Origin: an uncultured Ulvibacter sp.
GTDB lineage: Bacteria > Bacteroidota > Bacteroidia > Flavobacteriales > Flavobacteriaceae
Assembly (NCBI GenBank): GCA_938041335.1
Contig: CALIAF010000054.1
Span: 1-52,499 of the forward strand
DNA: 52,499 bases
Reading direction: 5' to 3'
Shown: positions 42,506-51,265 of the stretch, piece by piece
Numbering within the stretch: position 1 is the stretch's first letter
Layout of the letters: every line of letters begins with the position of its first letter
The notes under the pieces: model-generated
What the model saw: only the letters and a program-made list of their open reading frames with translations
Databases searched by the model: none
Told to the model about the DNA's origin: nothing
Translations under genes and position numbers: made by a program

Positions 42506-45500
42506 ATGCAAAAGAAGCTAGCCTCCATCCTTTTTTCTACCCGTTTAACTGGGACATTATTCATCGTTTTTGCTGCCGCAATGGCATTAGGTACTTGGTT
42601 AGATCGTGCTCAACTAACCTCGCCAACCCCATATTCTAGGGAACATATTTATAATGCTTGGTGGTTTGAGGCAATAATGGTCATTTTTGTGATCAACTTT
42701 GTGGGTAATATATTTCGTTATGGTTTGCATAAGCGCGAAAAATGGTCCACACTACTTTTACATCTTTCTTTTATTTTAATCTTAATTGGAGCTTTTGTAA
42801 CGCGATACATCGGGTATGAAGGAGTGGTGCATATTCGTGAAGGGGAAACCACAAACATAATGTTGTCAGAGCATGTATATCTTAATGTGCTTGTAGATGG
42901 TGATTCTATGCTAAATGGAGTCGCATTACAGCGCCAGCTTAAGCCACGTAAACTCAACCTAAGCGAACGTCTAGACAATACTTTTGCGATACATGATAAC
43001 TATAATAATATCCCATTTACCGTGGCATATAAAGATTTTATAAAGGGAGCAAAAGAAGGATTGGTTGAAACAGAAGAAGGTTCGCAATACCTTAAAATAG
43101 TGGAAGCCGGCGATGGCAGTCGTCACGATCATTATGTGGAAAGTGGTACGGTACAGAATATTCATAATATACTTTTTGCAATCAATAAACCTACAGAAGG
43201 AGCCATCAATATACAATTCACAGAAGAAGATGGTTTTACCATAGCTGCCCCTTTTGCTGGTAGTTATATGCGTATGGCAGACAGAAAACAAGGCACCGTG
43301 GTAAAAGATAGTGTTCAGCCTTTTGAGTTAAGGTCATTATATCAAATGGCAGATATGGCCTTTGTAATCCCAGAACCTATGATAACTGGAAAACAAGGCG
43401 TTATTAAAGCAAAACCAGAAGAAGGCTCGACATTAGATGGTTTACTTTTAGAAGTGACCTCTGGAGGCGAAAGCCAACTAGTCGAAATGCTAGGTGGGAA
43501 GGGTACTAATCCAAACCCTTTAAAAGTGACTGTGGGCGAATTAGACTTTAGCCTTTCTTATGGTTCTGAGGTGTTTGAGTTGCCTTTTGATATTACATTA
43601 AATGACTTTATCGCCGATAAATATCCCGGTACAGAAACGGGTTATTCTGCGTTTAAAAGTATTGTCACGGTTACCGATGAAAAAGGAAGTCTTGATGATC
43701 AAGAGATTTTTATGAATAATGTAATGGATAAAGATGGGTATCGCTTTTTCCAGTCTGGTTTTGACCCTGATGAAAAGGGAACCATATTAGCAGTAAATCA
43801 TGATAGGTGGGGAACTTGGTTAAGTTATGCAGGATATACCTTATTATACATTGGTTTAATGGCAATACTGTTTGATCCTAGATCTCGTTTTGGTTCTTTA
43901 GAAAAGCAACTCAATAAAATCAAGAAGAAAAAGGCAGCAATGACTGTAGTGCTTTTTCTTTTTATGTCATTAGGAGCGATGGCTCAGGAAACACAGGGAG
44001 ACACAAGTATCAACCATATGACAGTAATGGATGAAGATCGTGTAATCGAATTTATTCAAGAAAACGCTGTAGATGCAGCACATGCAGAAAAATTTTCTGA
44101 AATGGTGATTCAGGATAATGGGAGGATGAAACCCATAAATACATTTGCAAGTCAATTACTGCGAAAGGTAAGCTCTTCTAATACGTTTGAAGGGTTAGAC
44201 GCGAATCAAGTGTTTCTTTCTATGATGGAATTTCCTAGAGAATGGTCGCAAGTAGATTTGATAAAATTAGAAAGAGGTAACGATAGTATTCGTGCCATCG
44301 TTGATGTAGAAAAGGGCACGAAGAGAATATCATTATTAGATTTGTTTGATCCAGAAACGGCTGCGTATAAACTAGAGCCCTATTTAGCAGCTGCTACTAG
44401 TACAAATAATCCTAACAAGTTTCAAAAAGACTTTATTAAAGCACATGAAAGTTTTTATTTGTTAAATCAAGCATTAAGTGGGAGTATGCTAAAAATATTC
44501 CCGAAGCCCAATGATGATAATAATACTTGGATTACTGCTTCAGAGCTGGAATCATCTGGAATAACAGGAAAAGACTCTACTTTTGTTAGGAGCTATGTTC
44601 CGGCTTATTTTGCCACCTTAGCTCAAGCAAGAAAGACGGGGGATTATGAGCAAGCGGATCAGGTTTTAGATATCCTAAGAGAATTTCAACAAAAACATGG
44701 GGCAGAAGTGCTTCTCTCAGAAAATAAACTAAAAGCAGAGATCGCCTACAATAAGGCAAATATTTTTAACCGTCTTTTTAGGTACTTTCTTCTAGTAGGA
44801 GCCGTCATGTTCTTTTTTATAATCTACAATATTTTTGACGAAAAATCGTGGGTGCAAAAGGTAGTGAATGTATGTAAGTACATACTCTGGTTGTTTTTTG
44901 TTTTAATGACACTTGGGCTAATATTACGCTGGTATGTAAGTGGTCACGCACCTTGGACCAATGCCTATGAATCTATCATATATGTAGCTTGGGCGACCGT
45001 TTTCTTTGGTTTAGCTTTTGGCCGAAAAAGTGATTTAACCATTGCGTCTACAGCATTTGTTGTAAGTATCATTTTATGGGTGGCAAGTTTAAATTGGTTA
45101 GACCCTTCTATAGGTACACTAGTGCCTGTACTTGATAGTTATTGGTTAATGATTCACGTGGCCGTAATTGTCGCTAGTTATGGGCCATTTACCTTAGGGA
45201 TGATTTTAGGGATTACCTCATTGTTACTCATTTTACTGACTAATGAGAAGAATTATAAGAAGATGAATATCAACCTTAAAGAGCTTACTGTTATTACAGA
45301 AATGGCGCTTACTGTTGGTCTTGTGATGCTGACCATCGGAAATTTTCTGGGAGGACAATGGGCCAATGAAAGTTGGGGGCGATATTGGGGTTGGGACCCA
45401 AAAGAAACTTGGGCTTTAATTAGTATTATGGTGTATGCATTTGTGATACACATGAGATTAATACCAGGATTGCGAAGTAGATGGCTTTTTAGTTTTGCAG

Positions 45501-45685
45501 CAATACTAGCATACATATCGATAATGATAACGTATTTTGGGGTTAACTTCTATCTTACAGGTTTACACTCATATGGTGCTGGCGATAAGCCCGAAACACC
45601 TACATTTATTTTTTATATTTTACTCGGGATTGCCGTACTTGCAATAGTATCAAGGCTTAAATATGTGAAGTATTATAAAAAATAG
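42506..45685 (+). CDS. ccsBA: Cytochrome c biogenesis protein CcsBA (ResB-ResC fusion)
   Basis: System II haem-handling synthetase of 1059 residues: carries haem across the inner membrane and attaches it to CxxCH apocytochromes. The ResB-like N-terminal part has four early helices (STRLTGTLFIVFAAAMALGTWLD; YNAWWFEAIMVIFVINFVGN) and a long periplasmic domain. The ResC-like end carries the WWD haem motif GGQWANESWGRYWGWDPKETWALI and helices with His ligands (VSGHAPWTNAYESI, MIHVAVIVASYG, VIHMRLIPG). Start ATG 42506 is preferred over 42410, since MQKKLASILFSTRLT is the usual beginning. A hydrophobic segment near residues 480-495, ending GAMAQ, looks like a relict signal peptide between the two halves. 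Confidence 0.95.
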   Translation: MQKKLASILFSTRLTGTLFIVFAAAMALGTWLDRAQLTSPTPYSREHIYNAWWFEAIMVIFVINFVGNIFRYGLHKREKWSTLLLHLSFILILIGAFVTRYIGYEGVVHIREGETTNIMLSEHVYLNVLVDGDSMLNGVALQRQLKPRKLNLSERLDNTFAIHDNYNNIPFTVAYKDFIKGAKEGLVETEEGSQYLKIVEAGDGSRHDHYVESGTVQNIHNILFAINKPTEGAINIQFTEEDGFTIAAPFAGSYMRMADRKQGTVVKDSVQPFELRSLYQMADMAFVIPEPMITGKQGVIKAKPEEGSTLDGLLLEVTSGGESQLVEMLGGKGTNPNPLKVTVGELDFSLSYGSEVFELPFDITLNDFIADKYPGTETGYSAFKSIVTVTDEKGSLDDQEIFMNNVMDKDGYRFFQSGFDPDEKGTILAVNHDRWGTWLSYAGYTLLYIGLMAILFDPRSRFGSLEKQLNKIKKKKAAMTVVLFLFMSLGAMAQETQGDTSINHMTVMDEDRVIEFIQENAVDAAHAEKFSEMVIQDNGRMKPINTFASQLLRKVSSSNTFEGLDANQVFLSMMEFPREWSQVDLIKLERGNDSIRAIVDVEKGTKRISLLDLFDPETAAYKLEPYLAAATSTNNPNKFQKDFIKAHESFYLLNQALSGSMLKIFPKPNDDNNTWITASELESSGITGKDSTFVRSYVPAYFATLAQARKTGDYEQADQVLDILREFQQKHGAEVLLSENKLKAEIAYNKANIFNRLFRYFLLVGAVMFFFIIYNIFDEKSWVQKVVNVCKYILWLFFVLMTLGLILRWYVSGHAPWTNAYESIIYVAWATVFFGLAFGRKSDLTIASTAFVVSIILWVASLNWLDPSIGTLVPVLDSYWLMIHVAVIVASYGPFTLGMILGITSLLLILLTNEKNYKKMNINLKELTVITEMALTVGLVMLTIGNFLGGQWANESWGRYWGWDPKETWALISIMVYAFVIHMRLIPGLRSRWLFSFAAILAYISIMITYFGVNFYLTGLHSYGAGDKPETPTFIFYILLGIAVLAIVSRLKYVKYYKK

Positions 45686-45720
45686 TTTTTGTTTATTGCC
45701 AGGTAATTAAGACAAAACCA

Positions 45721-45757
45721 AAAGAGGCTCCTTCAAGTAAATGAAGAAGCCTCTTTT
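45721..45757. terminator. Bidirectional terminator
   Basis: AAAGAGGCT and CTTCA (5' arm, one bulged C) pair with TGAAG and AGCCTCTTT (3' arm, one bulged A) around a 6-base loop, T tract following, between convergent genes. Confidence 0.88.
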
Positions 45758-45779
45758 TAGCAATTTTAGGGATTTATGA

Positions 45780-47030
45780 CTAGTTATATATAAAGTCAGG
45801 TTGTGATTCTATTAGATGATAATCTTGCTTTATGTGTTCTCTGATTTCTAGTTTTTGATACAAATCTTCTGTAGCTTCTTCTAGGTCTTTTGTTGAAAGT
45901 TCAAGTTTGCGGCATATCTTCTCATTTGTTTTCCCTTCTGAAATGTACTGAAGTAATTTAATTTCAAAACCATTGAGATCGTATTGCATAATTACATTTT
46001 CTAGATATACATCTTCTATGTGTTGTTCTGTTTTTTGTCGAGAAGTCATTTCTTGTTTTTTTAAGAATATTTTTAATTCGGTTTGTTTGATGAGGTTTTC
46101 TTCTTTTATCTCTTTCATTCTATATAGAATAGCATACGTAAGCATCAGTATTTGAATCAATACTGCGGCTTTAATATGTATCAATTCTATGGCTAAGAAC
46201 GAAATATTAAATGGAGCAGCTAATAGGTAGTCTAATGTAAATAGTAATGGGAATGCCATAGCAATCACATATAGTTTTGCATAATTTTTCTTTCTAAATA
46301 ATAGTGCTCCTATTACAAAATAAGCTACTAAAACAGAGGTGGCTAATACATTCGATGCTATTGCTAATACTTCAGTTTCTAAAAACCAGCCAGACATCAA
46401 TATGATTGTGGCTGCAGCAAAAACTCCTGTAGCTACAAATTTTAGTTTAGGATATAAGGTGTTTAAATTTAAAAAGTAAGAACCAAAGACGGCCGAAGCA
46501 ATTGCTGTGACTAAAAAGAATGAAGCTTTTACAATCTCTACATTGTGTAAGTTATGCATATCAAAGAATGCCAATAGCCCATCACTAAAAAATAAGAAGG
46601 CAGCTAGCGCAACTAAGGAGCTACCAAAAACCAAATACATTTTTTCGTCAAATAATACGAAACTGACAAAGTTAATAATGATGAGTAACAGTACTACGCC
46701 GTAAAATAATCCCTGACCGAAACCATTTGCAAATCCTTCTGTAATTATTGTATTCAAGGAAGTCGCTGTTTCTAATCTGTCTTGTGCTATTTGGCTAGTC
46801 AATTTCTCGGCATTGCTAGTGATCATCTCTATGGATGCAGGATGGTTCAAACCAATTATAGATTGGGTCTCATTGCTTTTAATTGTAGTATTTGCAGTAT
46901 CTGATAATAACTGCTCGTTTACAACTATTTTAGTTGGACTAGGTGTCGCTTTAAAAGTCGCACCTTCCATTGTACATACTGAGGACAGTAACAATAGAAG
47001 AACAAAAAGTGTGGTGTACATTTGCTTCAT
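45780..47030 (-). CDS. 7TM membrane protein with LuxR-like C-terminus
   Basis: Membrane signalling protein of 416 residues. Signal peptide (about 1-23), a short periplasmic stretch (25-105), then seven helices (about 108-310) in the arrangement of 7TMR-DISM receptors, a coiled coil (about 311-345) and a C-terminal helix-turn-helix (about 355-405: LNGFEIKLLQYISEGKTNEKICRKLELSTKDLEEATEDLYQKLEI) of the LuxR/GerE kind. The protein would bind DNA while in the membrane or be released by cleavage. The periplasmic part is much shorter than in full 7TMR-DISM proteins, so the ligand domain may be missing. Targets unknown. The upstream gap has repeated ATGCAT sites. Confidence 0.85.
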   Translation of the reverse strand: MKQMYTTLFVLLLLLSSVCTMEGATFKATPSPTKIVVNEQLLSDTANTTIKSNETQSIIGLNHPASIEMITSNAEKLTSQIAQDRLETATSLNTIITEGFANGFGQGLFYGVVLLLIIINFVSFVLFDEKMYLVFGSSLVALAAFLFFSDGLLAFFDMHNLHNVEIVKASFFLVTAIASAVFGSYFLNLNTLYPKLKFVATGVFAAATIILMSGWFLETEVLAIASNVLATSVLVAYFVIGALLFRKKNYAKLYVIAMAFPLLFTLDYLLAAPFNISFLAIELIHIKAAVLIQILMLTYAILYRMKEIKEENLIKQTELKIFLKKQEMTSRQKTEQHIEDVYLENVIMQYDLNGFEIKLLQYISEGKTNEKICRKLELSTKDLEEATEDLYQKLEIREHIKQDYHLIESQPDFIYN

Positions 47031-47076
47031 AAAAAGTAAGTTTCATTCAATTTGGGATGAGCAAGATACAACTTAT

Positions 47077-47120
47077 ATGCATTTCAACTAATTAAAATGC
47101 ATTTAATCGATGAAATGCAT
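47077..47120. promoter_or_regulatory. Three ATGCAT sites at 18-20-base spacing
   Basis: ATGCAT palindromes at 47077-47082, 47097-47102 and 47115-47120, each followed or preceded by A/T runs, recur about every two helical turns, 47-90 bases upstream of the 7TM/LuxR-like gene start. This is a plausible cooperative binding array, possibly for autoregulation. Confidence 0.35.
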
Positions 47121-47195
47121 CATTTTTTATGATTTGGAGGCCAGAATATGTTAAAATTTAAATTTGTTCGCGCATATTTTGATTGGATACCATTT

Positions 47196-47209
47196 TCGCG
47201 TACGCGAAT
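47196..47209. promoter_or_regulatory. Perfect palindrome TTCGCGTACGCGAA
   Basis: A 14-base perfect palindrome, GC-rich in an AT-rich gap, flanked by two copies of ATACCA (47188-47193 and 47209-47214). It lies 166 bases upstream of the 7TM/LuxR-like gene and next to the fumC terminator. A regulator-binding site is inferred. Confidence 0.35.
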
Positions 47210-47221
47210 ACCAAAACGAAA

Positions 47222-47255
47222 AAATCGCCTTTATAATTACTAATAAAGGCGATTT
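47222..47255 (-). terminator. Terminator of fumC
   Basis: AAATCGCCTTTAT (47222-47234) paired with ATAAAGGCGATTT (47243-47255), T tract on the minus strand, 20 bases after the fumC stop. Confidence 0.88.
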
Positions 47256-47274
47256 AAGTAAATGATAAGGTTGT

Positions 47275-48666
47275 TTATTTGCCAACCATATTTCCTGGGA
47301 TTACCCATTTGTCAAATTCTTCTGCGGTGAGGTAACCTAATGCTATCGCTTCTTCCTTAAGCGTAGTGCCATTTTTATGAGCGGTATTTGCAATCTCAGC
47401 AGCTTTGTAGTACCCTATTTTGGGGTTTAAAGCCGTCACTAACATTAAGGAGTTATTCAATTGCTTTTCTATTACTTCTGTATTAGCTTCAATACCTTTT
47501 GCGCAGTGTTCATTAAACGAAGTACAAGCATCTCCAATTAATTGTGCAGACTGAATCATATTTGCCGCCATCATAGGCTTAAATACGTTTAATTCATATT
47601 GTCCTTGCATTCCACCTACAGCGATTGCCATATCATTACCAATCACTTGAGCGCAAACCATGGTTAATGCTTCACATTGTGTAGGGTTTACTTTACCTGG
47701 CATAATAGAAGATCCTGGCTCATTTGCTGGGATGGTTATTTCGCCAATACCACTTCTAGGTCCACTGGCAAGCATACGTACATCATTTGCAATTTTGTTA
47801 AGCGAAACTGCAAGTTGCTTTAATGCACCGTGCGATTCTACAATGGCATCGTGAGCTGCTAGCGCTTCAAATTTATTTTCTGCCGTTATAAAAGGTAAGT
47901 CTGTAAACTGAGCAATATATCCCGCTACTTTTTCTGAATATCCTTTTGGGGTATTAATACCTGTACCTACTGCAGTGCCACCTAGCGCTAATTCGCTTAA
48001 GTGGGCCAATGTGTTTTTTAAGGCTTTTAATCCGTGAGCTAGCTGAGAAGTATAACCACTAAATTCTTGCCCTAAGGTGAGGGGAGTGGCATCCATTAAA
48101 TGCGTGCGTCCTATTTTTACTACATTGTCAAACTCCTTTGTTTTTGCAACTAGTGTGTTGTGTAATTGCTCCACACCAGGAATAGTAACCTCAACTAATT
48201 TTTTATAAGCAGCAATGTGCATTCCAGTTGGGAAGGTATCATTAGAAGATTGCGATTTATTTACATCATCATTAGGTTGCAATGTTTTTTCTCCTTCACC
48301 AACGGTCTTACCTGCTAATTGATGTGCTCTGTTTGCGATCACTTCATTCACATTCATATTACTTTGTGTCCCAGAGCCTGTTTGCCAGATTACTAAAGGA
48401 AACTGGTCGTCGTGTTTTCCTTCTAAAATTTCGTCGCATACGGTAGCAATCAAATCTCTTTTGGCTTCTTCTAGAATTCCGCATTCGCAGTTGGTATATG
48501 CAGCGGCTTTTTTAAGATACGCAAAGCCATAAACAACCTCTAGTGGCATAGAAGCTGGTGCGCCTATTTTAAAATTGTTGCGGGAGCGTTCTGTTTGTGC
48601 GCCCCACAATTTATCTGCAGGCACTTGAACTTCGCCCATGGTATCTTTTTCTATTCTATATTTCAT
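47275..48666 (-). CDS. fumC: Class II fumarate hydratase
   Basis: Converts fumarate and water to L-malate in the TCA cycle; iron-independent homotetramer of 463 residues, standard length. [25 protein letters not shown] opens the protein, [17 protein letters not shown] and the superfamily signature [15 protein letters not shown] (about 316-330) with the catalytic Ser are present, [14 protein letters not shown] supplies the proton-relay region, and [22 protein letters not shown] closes it. Aspartase and argininosuccinate lyase are excluded by the fumarase-type signature and ends. Confidence 0.96.
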   Translation of the reverse strand: MKYRIEKDTMGEVQVPADKLWGAQTERSRNNFKIGAPASMPLEVVYGFAYLKKAAAYTNCECGILEEAKRDLIATVCDEILEGKHDDQFPLVIWQTGSGTQSNMNVNEVIANRAHQLAGKTVGEGEKTLQPNDDVNKSQSSNDTFPTGMHIAAYKKLVEVTIPGVEQLHNTLVAKTKEFDNVVKIGRTHLMDATPLTLGQEFSGYTSQLAHGLKALKNTLAHLSELALGGTAVGTGINTPKGYSEKVAGYIAQFTDLPFITAENKFEALAAHDAIVESHGALKQLAVSLNKIANDVRMLASGPRSGIGEITIPANEPGSSIMPGKVNPTQCEALTMVCAQVIGNDMAIAVGGMQGQYELNVFKPMMAANMIQSAQLIGDACTSFNEHCAKGIEANTEVIEKQLNNSLMLVTALNPKIGYYKAAEIANTAHKNGTTLKEEAIALGYLTAEEFDKWVIPGNMVGK

Positions 48667-48694
48667 ATGTGTTTTGTTGTGTTGTTAAGGAGTG

Positions 48695-48702
48695 CAAATT
48701 TA
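48695..48702 (-). promoter_or_regulatory. Candidate -7 element of fumC
   Basis: TAAATTTG on the minus strand (TAnnTTTG), 29 bases before the fumC start; no good TTTG at 19-21 bases upstream. Confidence 0.35.
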
Positions 48703-48851
48703 ATCAATTCTTCACAAAAAGTTTGTGGTTTGTTGTTTATGGTTTAGCGTTAAAAATGTGCCCCGTATTGTGCGCCATACTTCATAGATTTCCTTCGGAA
48801 ATATGAATTTGCATTTTTTTTATGCTTCTTATGAGATCAATACATTACAAA

Positions 48852-49289
48852 CTATTTTGTAACCGCTTTCACTTCTTCAAGTGTAACCATCTCATCTTGT
48901 GTGTTTTCCCAAGTGTTCATAATATAGTTCATGACATCTGCGGTTTCTTGATCACTGAGACCTAAAGGTGTCATAGCACTGTTGTAGGTTTTTCCATTTA
49001 CTTGTATTTCGCCACTAAGACCATATTTAATGGCGTGGATGCTTTCTGTTCTTTTGTCTACAAGCCAATCTGATCCGGCTAAAGGTGGGAATGATTTTCC
49101 TACTCCTTTTCCTTTGGGCCTATGGCATACGTTACAAAAGTCTTTATAAACTAATGCACCATCTGCAATACTTTTTTCTAGCGGTGTTTGTTTTTCTGTG
49201 GTGTAGTTGGCGGTATCTTCTTTTTTAGTGTCATTTCCGCAGGAGAAAAGAAATAGAGATAGTGTGAGTATGGTTATTAGGTTTTTCAT
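48852..49289 (-). CDS. Class I c-type cytochrome lipoprotein
   Basis: Membrane-anchored electron carrier of 145 residues: lipobox FSC (Cys17), haem motif FCNVCHRPKGKG (C-NV-CH near 52-56) and a Met ligand in NSAMTPLGLSDQETADVMNYIMNTW. It is 24 bases downstream of the broken thioredoxin gene and close to the PQQ-type sugar dehydrogenase gene, which would give it a donor: electrons from sugar oxidation to the respiratory chain (inference). Haem attachment would be by CcsBA, encoded at 42506-45685. Confidence 0.93.
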   Translation of the reverse strand: MKNLITILTLSLFLFSCGNDTKKEDTANYTTEKQTPLEKSIADGALVYKDFCNVCHRPKGKGVGKSFPPLAGSDWLVDKRTESIHAIKYGLSGEIQVNGKTYNSAMTPLGLSDQETADVMNYIMNTWENTQDEMVTLEEVKAVTK

Positions 49290-49312
49290 TTTTTACTTTT
49301 ATTTAATATAAA

Positions 49313-49798
49313 TTATTTGAGAAAATCTAAAATCTCATTCTCGCTCTCTGTGAATCCTAATGCAGTTGAAACAGTATTATTTGAACTAAGAATTGCAAAA
49401 TAGGGTTGAGACCCATATGATGTGAATTCTAATTGCCAGTTACTATTAATGGCTCCAACTTTTTTTACTATTCTTTTAGATGTATTACTATTTTTCCAAT
49501 AGGTTTTATCGGCAAATTCACGATCATCAACTATAAGTGTAACCAAATTATAGTTATTTAACATTTCTTCCTTTATTTCTAAATTACTTAAAACGGTATT
49601 TTCCATTTTTCTGCAATTTACGCAAGCAAGGCTCTAAAAATAAAGCAACACCTGTTTATTTTCCTTATTTGCTTTTTTCAAAACAATACTCGGATTAAAA
49701 TCTTTAACACCTTGAAACGACAGATCCTTTACTCCATCAATATTACAAGAAAGTAGAGAGATTAATACGAATATGATGGAGTACTTTATTAAGTTCAT
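49313..49798 (-). pseudogene. Thioredoxin-fold lipoprotein gene interrupted by an in-frame TAG
   Basis: One frame of 161 codons from ATG 49798 to the stop at 49313, continuous except for TAG at 49634-49636 (codon 55). The first part is a lipoprotein signal (lipobox SLLSC, Cys18) and leader of a thioredoxin fold (KANKENKQVLLYF); right after the TAG come SLACVNCRKMEN with the CxxC pair (C59, C62) and the rest of the fold (LVTLIVDDREF, SYGSQPYFAIL). Relatives have a residue such as Thr or Ser at the TAG position, so a single base change explains it. Re-initiation at ATG 49606, just past the CxxC, would give a 97-residue remnant lacking the active site. It lies in an operon between PQQ dehydrogenase and cytochrome c. 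A sequencing error is not excluded. Confidence 0.8.
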
Positions 49799-49828
49799 TA
49801 TTTAATTGTCATTTGCCGTTTTAAAGCA

Positions 49829-49850
49829 CTTCGACTGCGCTCAGTGTGAC
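49829..49850 (-). repeat. REP-like element, third copy
   Basis: CTTCGACTGCGCTCAGTGTG plus AC; its complement reads GTCACACTGAGC-GCA-GTCGAAG, the same family as 38807-38827 and 38896-38916 but with GCA in place of TT. It lies in the gap between the PQQ dehydrogenase and thioredoxin genes. Confidence 0.7.
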
Positions 49851-49877
49851 ATTTTATTTTTTGCCTATTGCCTACAG

Positions 49878-50999
49878 CTATTTCGACGGCATAATCCGAA
49901 CAATCCCATCACCTTCAACCCCTATATAGATATAACCATCAGGCCCTTGTTTCACGTTACGCACTCTACCTACATCTTCTGCTATTTTTATTCTGTCTAC
50001 TACTTTGTTTCCGTCTAACTTTAACAACTCTAAGTAGCTAAATTTTAGCGAGCCTACTAATAATCCACCTTTCCAGTCTGGGTATTTGTCGCCTGTTACA
50101 AAGGTCATCCCGCAAGGTGCGATAGAAGGCACCCAGTAATACACAGATTTTTCCATTCCGTCCATTTCTGTGATGTCTGTAAACTTAGTCCCACTATAGT
50201 TCACGCCGTGTGAGATAATAGGCCAGCCATAGTTAGCTCCTTTTTTAACGATGTTTACTTCGTCACCCCCTTTTGGGCCGTGCTCATGAATCCATATTTC
50301 ACCTGTCACTGGATGTTGATCCATACCTTGTGGGTTTCTGTTTCCGTAAGTGAAAGCGGCTTTTTTTGCACCTTTTTCATTTACAAAAGGATTATCTTCT
50401 GGGATACGTCCATCTTCGTGTAATCTATATATTTTACCACCATCTCTGGATTTATCTTGCGGATTGACATCACGAGCTCCACGTTCGCCAATAGAAAAAT
50501 ATACATATCCTTTACCATCAAACTCAATACGAGAACCAAAATGCTGCCCACGCGTGGTATTTGGACCTGCTTTATAAAGGTGTTCTATGTCTGTAAGTGC
50601 TCCATCTTTGAGTTTTGCACGACTAAGTTTTGTATGACCCCCGTCGCCTTCGCCTTCTGTGGAAGCATAGGTGAAGTATATCCAACCATTAGTGGCATAG
50701 TCTGGATGTGCCTTAATATCTAGTAAGCCTCCTTGTCCACGGTTATAGACTTCGGGTACATTTTTGATTTCGGTTTTTGCGCCGTCTTTAAAATGTATCA
50801 TCTCGCCACTTTTTTCTGTAATGAGCATACTACCATCTGGCAACCAGGTCATCCCCCAAGGGTTAGAGAGGTTGTCGACCACTTTTTCAATGCTATAAGT
50901 TCTTTGAACCGTATTGATTGCAATGTCTTTTTCTTTTTTGGGAGCATTGCAAGCCAGAAGGCTCAAACAGAATACTCCTAATAATAGGCTCTTTTTCAT
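49878..50999 (-). CDS. PQQ-dependent aldose sugar dehydrogenase-like lipoprotein
   Basis: Lipoprotein of 373 residues, lipobox LLAC (Cys17), then a six-bladed soluble-glucose-dehydrogenase propeller. NLSNPWGMTWLPDGSMLITEKSG opens the first blade, RGQGGLLDIKAHPDYATNGWIYFTY, GGKIYRLHEDGRIPEDNPF, YGNRNPQGMDQHPVTGEIWIHEHGPKGGDE and KKGANYGWP are the blocks that carry PQQ/Ca contacts in the family (Asd/YliI type). It oxidises sugars at the outer face; PQQ supply is not encoded here. Downstream thioredoxin remnant and cytochrome c form an operon with it. Confidence 0.92.
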   Translation of the reverse strand: MKKSLLLGVFCLSLLACNAPKKEKDIAINTVQRTYSIEKVVDNLSNPWGMTWLPDGSMLITEKSGEMIHFKDGAKTEIKNVPEVYNRGQGGLLDIKAHPDYATNGWIYFTYASTEGEGDGGHTKLSRAKLKDGALTDIEHLYKAGPNTTRGQHFGSRIEFDGKGYVYFSIGERGARDVNPQDKSRDGGKIYRLHEDGRIPEDNPFVNEKGAKKAAFTYGNRNPQGMDQHPVTGEIWIHEHGPKGGDEVNIVKKGANYGWPIISHGVNYSGTKFTDITEMDGMEKSVYYWVPSIAPCGMTFVTGDKYPDWKGGLLVGSLKFSYLELLKLDGNKVVDRIKIAEDVGRVRNVKQGPDGYIYIGVEGDGIVRIMPSK

Positions 51000-51035
51000 A
51001 GTGTAAATTTATACTGAAAAGATACAAAAAAGAAG

Positions 51036-51065
51036 AAGCCCGAACAACAAGTGTTATTCGGGCTT
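51036..51065 (-). terminator. Terminator of the flavoprotein gene
   Basis: AAGCCCGAA (51036-51044) with TTCGGGCTT (51057-51065), T-rich on the minus strand afterwards. The rest of the 266-base gap (51000-51265) shows nothing recognisable. Confidence 0.75.
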
Positions 51066-51265
51066 TTAGGAATTTTGTTGAGTGCACCAGTAACCAACCA
51101 AACTAGGACTCTTTCCTGATTTATATACGGCAAAAGGTGTGCCATGGTTTTTTATAAACAGAAAAAAAGATTTGTAGTAATGCGTTTTCGACCAAGTGTT
51201 GCAAAAGTGCCGTCAGAGCGTGTTTTGTCAATATTACTGTCTTAAAGCGAAGTCTTTATAAACGA

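Noticed and set aside
42971-43291. 106-codon minus-strand ORF inside ccsBA
   Set aside because: Antisense to a strongly conserved coding region; Cys/Ile/Tyr-rich composition typical of a shadow frame.
49634-49636. TAG read as selenocysteine or pyrrolysine
   Set aside because: Selenocysteine uses TGA, and pyrrolysine machinery is not expected in Flavobacteriia; a plain nonsense change or error is simpler.
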